DNA of 64,000 nt from Bolinopsis microptera (taxonomy: Eukaryota; Ctenophora; Tentaculata; Lobata; Bolinopsidae): NCBI RefSeq assembly GCF_026151205.1, contig NC_087072.1, positions 8,542,084 through 8,606,083 on the forward strand. Reading direction: 5' to 3'. Position 1 is the stretch's first letter. Each line of letters starts with the position of its first letter. Under the pieces are notes generated by a model that saw nothing but the letters and a program-made list of their open reading frames with translations, was not told the DNA's origin and did no database searches. Of the stretch, positions 22,565 through 33,718 are shown piece after piece. Both the position numbers and the translations under genes were made by a program.

Positions 22565-23206
22565 TTTTAAGTGATATTTAATAAATGATTAAAAGAACCA
22601 ATTTTAAAGTTGCCATAGTAAAGCCTTTAGGTCCAAAAATATACCCATTATGCTCACGTAAAAACAACTCTAAATCAGTAGGCTGTCACTCTATTAATGC
22701 ACCACACCGCTTCCTCCACTGCACTAAAAGTTATACAATAAATTCTTCAATCCTAATTTTGTATCGTGATGGAGACCGGTGTCCATACAAAAATTTTACT
22801 AGGTTGCCGTTTGGTGTGAGCAATAGCGAACAGCACGAACACTCCTTTGCCCCGTCAACCTATATCTAATCTATTTAAAGAGTGACAACCATACTACACA
22901 TTGAATTAGGATTCCTTTAAATATCAAATTGATTTATTGTAAACTTGTTTACTCTGTAATAAATGGCATAAAATTGAATTTTTGTTTAACTGAATTTTTG
23001 TTTAACTGATTGAGTGCAGGGCATGGAGAGCACATAATGACCGTAATATTTCTTTGATGGGACAATACATAGGTCTTGGTATCTTTGTCAACATACATTC
23101 GTAGACACACATGAATTGAATATAGCTGACCTATGCGTTTATTTTTCAACAAAGTGCTCTACTATGATAACTTGGGACTTTAAACAAAAAGCTACAAGAA
23201 ATAACA
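22565..23206. other. non-coding flank between LINE and copia element
   Basis: AT-rich, with short open frames lacking recognisable domains. The stretch ends in GTCAC (23207-23211), the target duplication of the copia element. Confidence 0.35.
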
Positions 23207-23211
23207 GTCAC

Positions 23212-23376
23212 TGTGAATTGCTATATATTTGGTTTATATATTTATGATAGTCGATATAATATATACTAATTGTGTTCTATTTCAGAATGTACCACAAACA
23301 TGTTGTCTGTGGGGTTTGATAATTACTTGTAACAACTGGTGTGTTTCATTGCATAGTGATCCATTTAAAGTTAACA
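23212..23376 (+). repeat. copia 5' LTR
   Basis: 165 bp, TGTGAATTGC ... AAAGTTAACA. It has an AT-rich U3-like region and is directly followed by the primer binding site. Confidence 0.95.
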
Positions 23377-23378
23377 AG

Positions 23379-23389
23379 TGGTAGCAGAG
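23379..23389 (+). other. copia primer binding site
   Basis: TGGTAGCAGAG starts two bases after the LTR. It resembles the initiator-Met-tRNA-type primer sites common in Ty1/copia elements. Confidence 0.7.
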
Positions 23390-23398
23390 AAGGACGCA

Positions 23399-26300
23399 AT
23401 GGCACCCCCAGAGACAGTTAGAGTAACTAGTAATTACAAAGCCCCACCGGCATACAGTGAGGATCAGGACTACTGCAATTGGAAGTTAGACCTGCAGCTG
23501 TGGCAAGAGTTCACGGGTTTAGAGAAAAAGAGACAAGGAACTGCGTTGCTCTTAGAATTGAAACAAGGGAAGATAAAGGATACAGTACGATCATTGGGGA
23601 AAGATGTCCTAATTGCAGAGGATGCAATAGCGAAGATTTTAAGTCATCTTGACAAAATCTATTTAGAGGACTCAGCTCAAACCTGTTACCGAGTTTACGG
23701 TAAGTTTGAAAAATATGTGAGACCAGAAGGGTTGTCTCTACAGAGTTACATATCTGAGTTTGAGAAGTTGCTAGCGGATCTCAGGAGACACAAAATCACT
23801 CTTCCTGAAGCAGTCCTAGCCTACAGATTCCTTAACAGTGCTAACCTTCCGTCAGAAAAATATGATCTCGCTTTGGCAACTGTAAAGGATCTTACTTATA
23901 AAGATATGTGTGAAACGATCGGGAAAATCTTCTCCGTCCAATCGAACCTTTCCACACCGCCTGCGTCAATATCAGTGAAGGTGGAACATGAGGAATGTAA
24001 CTATACATACAACTCAACCCCAAGAGGTGGACGAGGAAACTACAGAAGGATGTCAAGAGGACGTGGGAATCATCATCATCCGTATAATCGACAAAAGAGT
24101 GCGTATACTGGATGCTATGCTTGTGGCGATAAAAACCATATTGCAAGATGGTGCACAAGCAAGAACAGAGCTTCTTCAAGTTCAACAGATAATGCACAGT
24201 ATTTCGCACAAGATGGTGCTGAGAATGTTACGGCCATGGAAGCAGAGGGTGCATTCTTAACATTTATGGTGGTGTCTGAATCTGAAGATGTTGTTGAAAT
24301 TCCTGAAGAGTGCCTGATGAGTGATACGAACCTTGGTTCTCTTGTATATGAGTCATTAGCATGTGCAGTTATTGATTCCGGATGTACAAAGACAGTCGTT
24401 GGTAGGAACTGGGTGAATCACTACAGAGAAACTCTGGAAGAAAAACAACTGAAAATGATGGTTAGTGAACCTTGCTCGACGCCTTTTAGATTTGGGGATG
24501 GACTCGAAGTCATTTCCACAGAAAAGACTATCATCCCTGGGCGAATAGGAAAGACAGATGTTCGGATAGAAGCAAACATTGTTGAGAAAGAACTGCCGTT
24601 GCTTCTCAGTAAAGCATCGTTAAAGAGAGCTGGTGCTGTGTTGGATTTCACAAATGATACAATGAGATTCAGTGGAGATTGTGTTGATTTGTTTGAAACT
24701 AAATCAAAGCACTATTGCGTTCCTCTTTGTAATAAAAGACGCATGACCATTGGGCCGCCAGATCGAAAGACCCCACATCTGGTGATGACAATCAGCGAAG
24801 AAGGTTTGTTTGGTACTGACGAAAAGGAGATTAGGAGGAAAGTGGAAAAAATCCACAAACAATTCTCACACCCTCCTAGTGATAAACTGAAAACATTGCT
24901 GAAAACTGCAGGATTTAAGAGACCAGAATACATGAAAGCAATTGATGAGGTATCCAGCAGTTGTAAAATATGTCTGATGTACAAGAAACCCAAGTCAAGA
25001 CCAGTGGTGGGTCTCCCAAGAGGAAAGGTGTTCAACGAATGTGTTGCAATGGACCTTAAGAATGTTCCTGGCACTCCTAATGTGTATATCTTGCATATGA
25101 TTGATTCGGTGACAAGATATTCAGCAGCTAGAATAATCTACAATAAGAAGAAAGAGACAATCATCCAAGGAATTTGCTCTGGATGGATATCCATCTTTGG
25201 AAATCCAAAGAAATTCATGGCTGATAATGGTGGAGAGTTCGCCAATGAGGAGTTTACTGAGATGTGTCAAAGATTCAATGTGGATGTGCAAAATTCAGCT
25301 GCCGAGAGCCCTTGGAGCAATGGGATTGTAGAACGTCATCATAAGATGCTGACAGAGATGATGGTAAAAACGAAGGAAGATTCAAAATGCAACTGGGAAG
25401 TTGCATTGTGTTGGGCACTAAGTGCGAAAAACTCCATGCAGATGTTTGGTGGGTTTTCTGCAAATCAGTTGACAATGGGCCGTAACCCTTCACTTCCGAA
25501 TGTCATCGATGATAGACTGCCAGCTTTAGAAGAAACAACGGTGAGTAAAACCGTGGCTGATAATGTTAATGCAATGCACAGTGCAAGGCAAGCATTTGCA
25601 AAGTGTGAAAGTAGCAACAAGATACGTAGAGCTCTGCAAAGCCAAGTTCGGACAAGCAATGACGAGTATTATAGCAACGGTGAAAAGGTGATGTACAAGA
25701 GAAAAGGATCTGCAAAATGGAGTGGGCCAGGTGTTATACTGGGGAGAGACATTACTCATTTATATATTTTAAAGCATGGAAATCAGTATTATAAGTGCAG
25801 TGCATGTCATCTAACCAGGGATACAACAACAGGATATCCCATTACCTCAGAGTCAGTTGTTGGGCAACCTAACCCGAGTATTGTATCAAGTTCACCAAAA
25901 TCCCCATTAGAGACGCAGAGAAATTTCCTAGAGGATCAACCATCTTGCTCTATGGAAACAGCAGTTTCTGTACCGGAAACAGAAACACTGCCTCAAAGTG
26001 AGACAACAGCAACAATCAGACCTCAGCACAAATCAGGACTTCCTAAAGCAAGAAGTCACGTGGAGTTTCTTCCAAAGTATCCAGAGGAGGATGGTGAGAT
26101 CTGGCATAAAGCTTATATCCATAGCCGTGCGGGGAAATCAACTGGCAGTTACAAAAACTGTGTAAATATTCAACTTGATGGTGAGGAGAGCATCCAATGT
26201 GTGGATTGGTATGAGCTTGCTGTGAATTGGAGAGATGACCTGTCACCAGAAACAGAAGAAGAGGTGTTGCTGTCCAGTGTGAGTATGTATGACCAAGCAG

Positions 26301-27763
26301 TTGTAGATGCCAAGCTAGCAGAGCTTGAGAAGTTCAAAGTAAACAAGGTTTACGTGGAAGTTGATGCAAACGAACAGTCCAATGTTGGTGTTCGCTGGGT
26401 TATTACAAAGAAAGCAGAAGGTTCTGTTAAAGCTCGTTTAGTGGCACTTGGTTATCAAGAAAATAGAAGCAACATACGAAAGGACTCCCCAACATGTAAC
26501 AGGGACTCTATAAGACTGCTCCTTACAATAGTTGCAACAGAAAGTTGGAAGTTACAACACATCGATGTTCAGGCTGCCTTCTTGCAAGGCAAGAAGATTT
26601 CAAGAGATGTCTTCATTATTCCTCCGAAGGAAGCTGAAACGAGGAAAATCTGGAAACTGAACAAATGTATTTACGGGTTAGTAGACGGACCTAGAATGTG
26701 GTATGTTGAGCTTCGTGATACTCTAGTGAAGTTAAATGTTGTGGTATCGTCATATGATGAGTCATTCATGTTCTGGTATGATGAAGGAAAACTCGAGGGT
26801 ATCATTGCTGTGCATGTTGACGATCTGATGTTCAGTGGAAGCAAGAAGTTTGAAAGGGAAGTTATTGGGGAACTGAAGAAGAAGTTTCGTCTAAGTACGG
26901 AGGTCGAAGTTGAATTTGCTTATACTGGTCTTGATGTAAAGCAAACACAATCTGGAATTCTGGTATCACAACTGGGGTATGCAGACCAGATTTCAAGAAT
27001 AGAGATCGACCCCACCCGAGTGAATCGAAATACGCTCCCAATCAACGAGAAAGAAAAGCAACAACTGAGAACTGTGTGCGGACAGTTGTTGTGGGTATCA
27101 ACACAGACACGGCCAGATGTAGCTTATGCTACATGTTTTGCTAGTAATTCTGTGACTGAAGGGACCATCACAGATTTGAAAATGGTAAACAAAACAGTAA
27201 AGTTCTTAGAAAAGAATCCTCTAACACTCAGGTTTAAGAAACTACTGTTGCCTGAGTCAGTCTTAGTGGTTTTCTGTGATGCATCGTATGGAAACTTGAA
27301 GGATGGAAGCTCTCAGGGAGGCTTCATAATTTTCCTTGTTTCGCTTACAGGAAAATCTTGCCCCATTACATGGCAGAGTAGAAAAATCCGGAGAGTATGT
27401 AAAAGTACTTTAGCAGCGGAGAGTTGGGCAATGATCGAAGCAGTGGAAACATGTGAGTTGATCCAAGCTCAGCTGAGTGAGATCATGTTATCTGGAAAAC
27501 TTGATGTCATTGTAATGACTGATTGCAAGTCTCTACATGATGCTATCCAAACCTCGAAAAATGTTGATGACAAGGGATTGAGGATACCAATAGCTTGCCT
27601 GAGACAGCGAGTGAACAATAGTGAAATGACAGTTTGTTGGATTTCAACAAAGAAACAGCTTGCAGATTGTTTGACTAAAGCTGGAGCTCCAACTTCACTG
27701 CTACGGGAGGTATTGTCGTCAGGAGAATTTGACAATGAACTGTTTAGAATTGTATTCCAATAA
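23399..27763 (+). CDS. copia gag-pol polyprotein
   Basis: One frame of 1,454 codons from the ATG at 23399. Upstream codons from 23378 are open but lack ATG. In order: gag region; CCHC zinc knuckle CYACGDKNHIARWC (about 24112-24153); aspartic protease AVIDSGCTKTV (about 24364); HHCC integrase zinc-binding region (from about 24850); integrase catalytic core with DLKNV, DNGGEF and the E of ESPWSNGIVERHH (about 25050-25335); reverse transcriptase with QAAFLQGK, CIYGLVDGPRMWY and the catalytic HVDDLMFSG (about 26812); RNase H (FCDASYG, LAAESWAM, MTDCKSL, ADCLTKA). The order PR-IN-RT-RH is diagnostic of copia. HVDD replaces the usual YVDD. No stops or frameshifts occur, and all catalytic residues I looked for are present. 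Confidence 0.95.
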   Translation: MAPPETVRVTSNYKAPPAYSEDQDYCNWKLDLQLWQEFTGLEKKRQGTALLLELKQGKIKDTVRSLGKDVLIAEDAIAKILSHLDKIYLEDSAQTCYRVYGKFEKYVRPEGLSLQSYISEFEKLLADLRRHKITLPEAVLAYRFLNSANLPSEKYDLALATVKDLTYKDMCETIGKIFSVQSNLSTPPASISVKVEHEECNYTYNSTPRGGRGNYRRMSRGRGNHHHPYNRQKSAYTGCYACGDKNHIARWCTSKNRASSSSTDNAQYFAQDGAENVTAMEAEGAFLTFMVVSESEDVVEIPEECLMSDTNLGSLVYESLACAVIDSGCTKTVVGRNWVNHYRETLEEKQLKMMVSEPCSTPFRFGDGLEVISTEKTIIPGRIGKTDVRIEANIVEKELPLLLSKASLKRAGAVLDFTNDTMRFSGDCVDLFETKSKHYCVPLCNKRRMTIGPPDRKTPHLVMTISEEGLFGTDEKEIRRKVEKIHKQFSHPPSDKLKTLLKTAGFKRPEYMKAIDEVSSSCKICLMYKKPKSRPVVGLPRGKVFNECVAMDLKNVPGTPNVYILHMIDSVTRYSAARIIYNKKKETIIQGICSGWISIFGNPKKFMADNGGEFANEEFTEMCQRFNVDVQNSAAESPWSNGIVERHHKMLTEMMVKTKEDSKCNWEVALCWALSAKNSMQMFGGFSANQLTMGRNPSLPNVIDDRLPALEETTVSKTVADNVNAMHSARQAFAKCESSNKIRRALQSQVRTSNDEYYSNGEKVMYKRKGSAKWSGPGVILGRDITHLYILKHGNQYYKCSACHLTRDTTTGYPITSESVVGQPNPSIVSSSPKSPLETQRNFLEDQPSCSMETAVSVPETETLPQSETTATIRPQHKSGLPKARSHVEFLPKYPEEDGEIWHKAYIHSRAGKSTGSYKNCVNIQLDGEESIQCVDWYELAVNWRDDLSPETEEEVLLSSVSMYDQAVVDAKLAELEKFKVNKVYVEVDANEQSNVGVRWVITKKAEGSVKARLVALGYQENRSNIRKDSPTCNRDSIRLLLTIVATESWKLQHIDVQAAFLQGKKISRDVFIIPPKEAETRKIWKLNKCIYGLVDGPRMWYVELRDTLVKLNVVVSSYDESFMFWYDEGKLEGIIAVHVDDLMFSGSKKFEREVIGELKKKFRLSTEVEVEFAYTGLDVKQTQSGILVSQLGYADQISRIEIDPTRVNRNTLPINEKEKQQLRTVCGQLLWVSTQTRPDVAYATCFASNSVTEGTITDLKMVNKTVKFLEKNPLTLRFKKLLLPESVLVVFCDASYGNLKDGSSQGGFIIFLVSLTGKSCPITWQSRKIRRVCKSTLAAESWAMIEAVETCELIQAQLSEIMLSGKLDVIVMTDCKSLHDAIQTSKNVDDKGLRIPIACLRQRVNNSEMTVCWISTKKQLADCLTKAGAPTSLLREVLSSGEFDNELFRIVFQ

Positions 27764-27841
27764 TAAACATTGTATTCAAAGTTTTTAATATTGTGTGTGA
27801 AGGATTTTAATAATCTTAATAATTTGAAACTTAAAGAAGTT

Positions 27842-27937
27842 AAAAGAGTGAATATATTGGTATTTGTGATTTATATAATGTGCTCGTTTAAAAGAGTGAA
27901 TATATTGGTATTTGTGATTTATATAATGTGCTCGTTT
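27842..27937 (+). repeat. 48-bp tandem duplication in the copia 3' non-coding region
   Basis: Two adjacent copies of a unit beginning AAAAGAGTGAATATATTGG lie between the gag-pol stop and the 3' LTR. No function is apparent. Confidence 0.85.
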
Positions 27938-28065
27938 AAAACGATTTTCTATTACATGTTGTGCATGTATCCACAAAGAGGGAAGTTATATTTAGAAAGA
28001 TTATAGTCTTTCTTGTGACACCTTTATTTTATATTTAATATTTTAAATCTTTCAAAGCCTTTTTA

Positions 28066-28081
28066 AGAAAGAACGGGAGAT
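28066..28081 (+). other. copia polypurine tract
   Basis: The purine-rich GAAAGAACGGGAGA directly precedes the 3' LTR at the expected place for plus-strand priming. Confidence 0.7.
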
Positions 28082-28246
28082 TGTGAATTGCTATATATTT
28101 GGTTTATATATTTATGATAGTCGATATAATATATACTAATTGTGTTCTATTTCAGAATGTACCACAAACATGTTGTCTGTGGGGTTTGATAATTACTTGT
28201 AACAACTGGTGTGTTTCATTGCATAGTGATCCATTTAAAGTTAACA
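28082..28246 (+). repeat. copia 3' LTR
   Basis: 165 bp, read as identical to the 5' LTR, followed by target duplication GTCAC. Confidence 0.95.
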
Positions 28247-28309
28247 GTCACTCTGTCCAACTATAAATTAAATGTTTCATATTAAATTCATCAGGCACTG
28301 CTAGTCAGG

Positions 28310-28620
28310 CTTAAGTTGGTTGGTCCGAAAGTCACATTTCATACTGTGTCTCTGTGTGGGGAGATGCTGGACATCGAGAAAAATCTTCACTGCTTAAAAA
28401 CACAGTTTCATGATAATCTTCAGTGATAATCAGGCACATCTTGAAAAATTCATGGCATGGTACAATGCCTGTCCGCAAGCAGGCCCATGGGGATAAATTC
28501 TTTCAAAAAGAGCACAGCAACCCCCTGTTTAAAGACACAACATCTTTTTTATTCTTATTAGCCATCAAAACCTATACACATTATATGCTGTATTAGCAAT
28601 AAAATCACATTACCTCGTCC
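28310..28620 (+). pseudogene. CR1/L2-like LINE fragment
   Basis: With frameshifts, this stretch reads CVSVWGDAGHREKS, then DNQAHLEKF and FFQKEHSNPLFKD. It parallels the C-terminal part of the LINE at 21700-21960 (CISVWGDAALFRT, DKEAYLNKF, FFQLEHCKPLFKQ). It is a decayed relative lying beside the copia insertion. Confidence 0.65.
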
Positions 28621-28748
28621 TCAGTAGTGTGTAAAAAGATGAGCCAAAATGAATTTAAGCCCTTTGAGTAATCAGTTCTCAAATAATACGTTTAAGTCGT
28701 AGTACATACATATTACATTACACACAGGAGGAGCAAAGTGCAAAGAAA

Positions 28749-29022
28749 CTGTCACTAACTGCTACAAACTGCCACTAACTGCCACAAACTGCCACTAACT
28801 GCCACAAACTGCCACTAACTGTTACAAACTGCCACTAACTGCTACAAACTGCCACTAACTGCCACTAACTGCCACTAACTGCTACAATCGCGCCCACGCA
28901 CCGCGCGCGCAGTTTGCAGCAGTTAGTGGCAGTTTGTAGCAGTTAGTGGCAGTTTGTAGCAGTTAGTGGCAGTTTGTAGCAGTTAGTGGCAGTTTGTGGC
29001 AGTTAGTGGCAGTTTTCTGCAG
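28749..29022. repeat. left terminal hairpin array of 20-bp units
   Basis: Tandem copies of GCCACTAACTGCYACAAACT run forward (28749-28886). A GC-rich spacer CGCGCCCACGCACCGCGCGC follows, and then the same unit runs in reverse (28911-29022). The whole end can fold on itself. Confidence 0.9.
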
Positions 29023-29029
29023 TTGCGCC

Positions 29030-29527
29030 GAGCCTTTTAGCAATTTGTCTTTGGCGCCTTACATGCCACATAACTTATTGACATTGTATAATTGGTCTAA
29101 AAACAATTTTGTATTATTAGAAAATATATGAATTTGGGACAAAATAATTTACTATCGAAGGAAACAAATATTAACTTTTTGACAAAAAAAGCGATTACCA
29201 ACTAGTACTACAGTTACACAAACACTGCATGGCAATACGATTACAAATTGTTTAAATGTTAAATCCGGGTATCGCTATTAGTATTGTGCTATTGTGCCAA
29301 AATTACAATATTATATGGTCAATCGTAATCATTTGCAATTTGGAAGACCCCTCTGCTGATATGTAAACGACTCCTTATACTAACTTGATTGTAGCAAACC
29401 GCGTGATGTTTATTGATCATCAGTTCGATAGGACGATATTTATGAGAAAAACTACAAAACTACAATTTCCATTACCAAAGTTTTAGAACTAAACGCTTGA
29501 TTGAGGGTTCAGAACTTTATTTGAATA
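29030..29527. other. left-only spacer of the foldback
   Basis: No counterpart is seen in the right arm. It includes sequence resembling the Harbinger-like MITE at 804-968 (near 29330-29380, GTAATCA... and TATGTAAACGACTCCTTA). No gene. Confidence 0.4.
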
Positions 29528-32340
29528 ACAGGGCCTCCCACGGATTGAACAGTTTTGTGCGGAGAAAGAAGTGAAGAGAGTACGAAGCCAAAGAGTTCTC
29601 CGACAATTATTCCAGCCAGCCTCGCCGCAGCAACGCCAACAGCAAGCAGGGACTTATCCATGCAACATATATAAGTATATACAACGCTGACCCAGAATGG
29701 ACATGCCACGGTACCACTATAATATTTGCTTCGATTCTCCGTGATACTGATAGCACTAGCAGTAGCAGAATTTGCTGCTTGTAATTCATGGGCGTTGCTG
29801 AACCTGTCATTCCGCCCTATCTGCTATAGGCATATTTTTAATCGCCATAATATGTTCAATGTTAAATCAATGTGTTTAACTTAATAAATACAAAAGCCTG
29901 AGCGAGGTACCGTACCCAGGTAAATTAATCTTTGCAAGTTGAATTTGCGTTTCTGAAACCACTCTCTGCACTGGTAAATGTATTTAAAAGGGAACACAAA
30001 ATGATGTACGTGACCAAAATTATTCCCCGCGCGACGCGATAACTGATAAGATTCTCTTTCAGCATTCAGTTTCAGTTAATTCTGGGTAATTTGCGCGTAA
30101 AATCATATTGGCACGTGTGCGTTCCATGTTCTCAGAATTAGGCAACGGTAAGTTTATAATCTTTAACTTTAACTGTTTGGAAACAGGTGTTGTTATTTTA
30201 TGCTGGGAATCCCAAAAAGTGCTTGATCGGCCAGTTCATCATTGTGTCTCGCTAAATACTTGGCTAGTTTCATTATGCTTCGACTAATCATCACTGTTGG
30301 CTTGGGGATGGTATTCAACTGTTGAGGGCCTACTGTAACAGCCATTAATACGCTTATAGTTTTCAGACAGCAACTAACCGATATCCAATGGGTCTCAGCC
30401 ATAGAACAATACAGGCTCAACGGTGGCTCGGAAAAGTATAATCTATAATATTGAAAGGTTCATGCGCAAATTTACCTAGTTTAGCCGTCATTGATTAGGT
30501 ACAGACCGACGGAATTGCTCATCAGCAGATCTTGCGCTTCCGCTGCTGTATCGGACGTCTGTGATCAAAGCAGTAAAGTCGACCTCCAATAAATTGACAA
30601 CAGGATGTCCCCTGATTCTCCTAGGTTTCTGGATAGAATTCGACTATTTATGCTCAATTCTCGAGCCGATAATAGTCTTGCTTAGATTTTCAGACAATAG
30701 TCTTAAGATTCCTGTTGGTTTCATCGGTGTAATTTATTACAAATATTATCTGTTCACCTTAAAGTTAGCAAATTTTGCTTTTCGCAATTGAAACTATAAA
30801 AGCGATATGTTTAGTCTTGCCAACAAAAGGTGGCTCGAGCTCCATTCCCCCCTACATTCAGTAGGGTTTTGTGTTCACCCGGCTTATATATCAGGGATAT
30901 GATCAACACACGAATCAGGATGTCTGGAAGGAGTTTCTAGATGTCATGGACACGTGGTGTGACGGCGCAACAAAGAAGAAGATACTTTAAATTCGCAGTA
31001 CACGTTCTACCGAGAGAAAAGAGGCTTATTCTCTACTGACGCTGCCTCAAGTTTTAGCCAAGATTCTGACGGTCCAGTCTCTTGGTGGAGCAACTTCGGT
31101 TGAGAGGTACCCGAACTACAGAGTTTTCCAATGAAAGCGCTGTCGCAATCGACATCAGCCTCACCCTGTGAGACGAATTGGAGCTTGTACGACTGGGTGA
31201 TAAACAAAAAAAGAAACCGCCTCACAGTTAACAAGCAGCGAGACCTTACTATTATTTATGTTATTATATTTATGTTATTATATTTATGTTAACACAAGTT
31301 TGCGTCTTATGAAAAATTCACGAATTAAGGAGCAATAATTTTATTATTATTTGCTTATTGCTATACTAGTGACTTATTTTTATTCATTGTTGTTTATTTA
31401 CTGTCTAATTCCGACAACATAGTTTTATCTCATTGTATCCATTTAAAGTTAAAAACGGACATTAAAATGAACGCTCGGAGCCCGGAGGCATTCAAACGTT
31501 TACGTACGGGCGTTGACTTGAACGTAAATGGGCAGACTATTTAACTTTAAGGTTAAACGGATATTAATATATGTACGCTATGCCCTAGCTGGGGCCTCTT
31601 CTCAGACTCTCGAGCGTTCAATTTGAATTGGTGTCGATTCAAAATTAAAGTTAATTAAAGTTCAATAAGATAAACTTATCATTGCTGGTTTGATTTTGGA
31701 ACCTTCTCTAGACCTAGTAATTTTGGATTCGTAAGTTATGTGCGAGAATAGCTTCCCAGTCCCAAGTGATTTATAGATTATCTTTATTTTTAAGGGAATC
31801 GTTAGGTATTCGTATACTTATAGTATAGTTTTATTATTACACGTACGTGACCAATATTATTCCCCGCGCGATGTTATTACAAATTAGATTCTCTTTCACT
31901 TTGATCAGTTTCTTTCAAAAACAGATTCGCGCGTCAAATATATTTAGTTTGCGCGCTTTTGGTACTCCCAAAAGTACGTCAAAATGCAATTCTGTGAATT
32001 GCATTATTATAAATTTATAGTCATAGGTAATAGGCTCCATGTCATTGTCCACAGGACTGGTCACCGTTAACCTTATTTAACTTAAACTGGTTGGAAAACG
32101 CGGATGTATAATTAGATCAGAAAACCACGCGGATACCGATAAGACGATAAAACAGTTATCGAATTTTATACCTTTACCTAAGGCTAATGGTAATGCAACG
32201 CTAATGGAATACCTTGATCAGAAAGAAGTAAGAACTTTTGCTATTGGCAAATCTAAAAACCACGGAAATTTTCAGCGACGTCAACGCTAAAAGTAAAATC
32301 GGAAACGATTTTCACTTCAAGATCTATACTTAGAGAAAGG
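29528..32340. repeat. left arm of the long inverted repeat
   Basis: This arm pairs with 33978-38398 in reverse orientation. The 31007-32330 part matches 34010-35347 nearly base for base. The arm holds two diverged copies of a roughly 100-bp motif (ATTATTCCCCGCGCGA at 30023 and 31857). Open frames here (29509-29709, 30193-30420, 31007-31234, all minus) show no known domain. Confidence 0.85.
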
Positions 32341-32347
32341 GTAATCT

Positions 32348-33713
32348 TACTGTAGTGCGACACGTACTGTAATGCGACACGTACTCTAGTGCGAAGTCCG
32401 ACAAAAACACCCTCTGTCGCACTAGGGTACGTGTCGCACTACCATCCAGGTAGCGTACTCTACTGCGACAAAATATCCTGACTTATTTCCAAGCTCAGGT
32501 CACATCCTATCCTTCTTATGGACCATTAAGTGATTCGTTGGGTCGGTTCACGTCACTTATTTCGAATTGATCTTGCGAATACGATTCGTCGGTTCACATC
32601 ACGTGTTTCGAAGTGATCCACTGATCACAATTCCTTCGGGTCAGTTCAAGCCACGTATGCAGTGTGTGATCCACCGGGTAACTCTTAAGCAGCATATGAT
32701 CCTCATTCCTATCACACGTATCGTATGAAGGTATATCTCCGATTTGGATAACAAGTTCATATTCTTGGGCCATATATAAAGTCACGATGATTCTACCAAA
32801 GCATCGAACAACATCAACATGTATTCTTCAATCACCTCCATTTCTGGACGCACTACTGGTTCAAGAAATGTTATCCACGACGGATACCGCTACTGCCTGG
32901 ATAATTAGAAGCGCGACGACAGGACTTACTGGCGATCCACTGGGAAGATCTGCTCCGGACGTCTCAGTCTGATGAACGACACTACTGTGACCAGTACGAA
33001 GACTTATTCCCACCCTCCTACTCCTGCAGCAAACTCTGTCCACACAGCAAAGCAGCATATGAAACGGAAAGCTTCCGATACTGACCTCCCTACGAAACAC
33101 CTAATTGCTGATGCTGTTGGACATTATGAAGCCCTCTTGGATGAGCTCCTTGCTTTTGGAGTCGACCCTCAATCTGTCATGAGTGACTACGAGAGCCCTG
33201 ATAAACGCTGTGGAGACAACCTGGCCCACTACTACCAAGAGAGGATGCTTCTTCCACCACAAGCAAGCACTTTGGAGGAAGATGCAGCAACATGACCTAG
33301 TCCCGGAATACAACGCAGAGAACTCAGCAGTACGGAAGTACTTTAAGATGATCGGTGCTATTGCCTTCGTGGACCTAATCTTCGTGGACCTAATCTTCGT
33401 GGATTGTAATCTTTGATTTTATATTTAACCCCATATTTACTCATACACGACTACACTCTTGTCATTAAAACTTAAAAATGGAAAGTCAAATTTTTATTGC
33501 GTAAAGTGTTTTGTCGCACTTTAGTTCGTGTCGCACTACAGTCCAGGTAGCGCACTGTAGTGCGACAGTGTCGGCCTTGAAATTTCTCTGTCGCACTAGG
33601 GTACGTGTCGCACTACGATCCAGGTAGCGTAGGTACTCTACTGCGACAGTGTCGATCTTGGAGGTTTCGCACTAGGGTACATGTCGCACTAGAGTACGTG
33701 TCGCACTACAGTA
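32348..33713. mobile_element. central 1.37-kb MULE-derived element with 21-bp TIRs
   Basis: Perfect 21-bp terminal inverted repeats start TACTGTAGTGCGACACGTAC (32348) and end with the complement (33693-33713). Both subterminal regions carry many copies of GTGCGACA / TGTCGCAC in both orientations (32348-32475 and 33510-33713), arranged like transposase-binding arrays. The core is a broken FLYWCH-MULE gene. No 9-bp target duplication is visible. Confidence 0.65.
32888..33416 (+). pseudogene. FLYWCH zinc finger / MULE transposase remnant
   Basis: The first frame (from 32888) reads a FLYWCH-like finger: DRTYWRSTGKICSGRL, then a His-Pro-Pro near KTYSHPPT. It contains an in-frame TAG near 32906. 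It continues through HYEALLDELLAFGVDPQSV to the MULE motif MSDYES (about 33176-33193). A frameshift near 33195 moves the rest into another frame: ALINAVETTWP, RGCFFHHKQALWRKM and a truncated end in 15-bp repeats (33370-33410). MULE transposases use a DDE-type core. Only the middle Asp region and the CxxH-like FFHHKQ block remain, so the gene is dead. Confidence 0.75.
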
Positions 33714-33718
33714 CGTGA

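Larger units (their letters stand above)
23207..28251 (+). mobile_element. complete Ty1/copia LTR retrotransposon with 5-bp TSD
   Basis: Two 165-bp LTRs (23212-23376 and 28082-28246) start TG and end CA, and I read them as identical base for base. GTCAC flanks both sides (23207-23211 and 28247-28251). Between them lie a primer binding site, one uninterrupted gag-pol frame and a polypurine tract. Identical LTRs plus an open frame point to a very recent insertion that may still be active. Confidence 0.96.

Noticed and set aside
28749-29022. Regular repeats that at first look like a CRISPR array
   Set aside because: Units are directly adjacent without unique spacers, reverse direction halfway, and the genome is eukaryotic. 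This is a terminal hairpin array.
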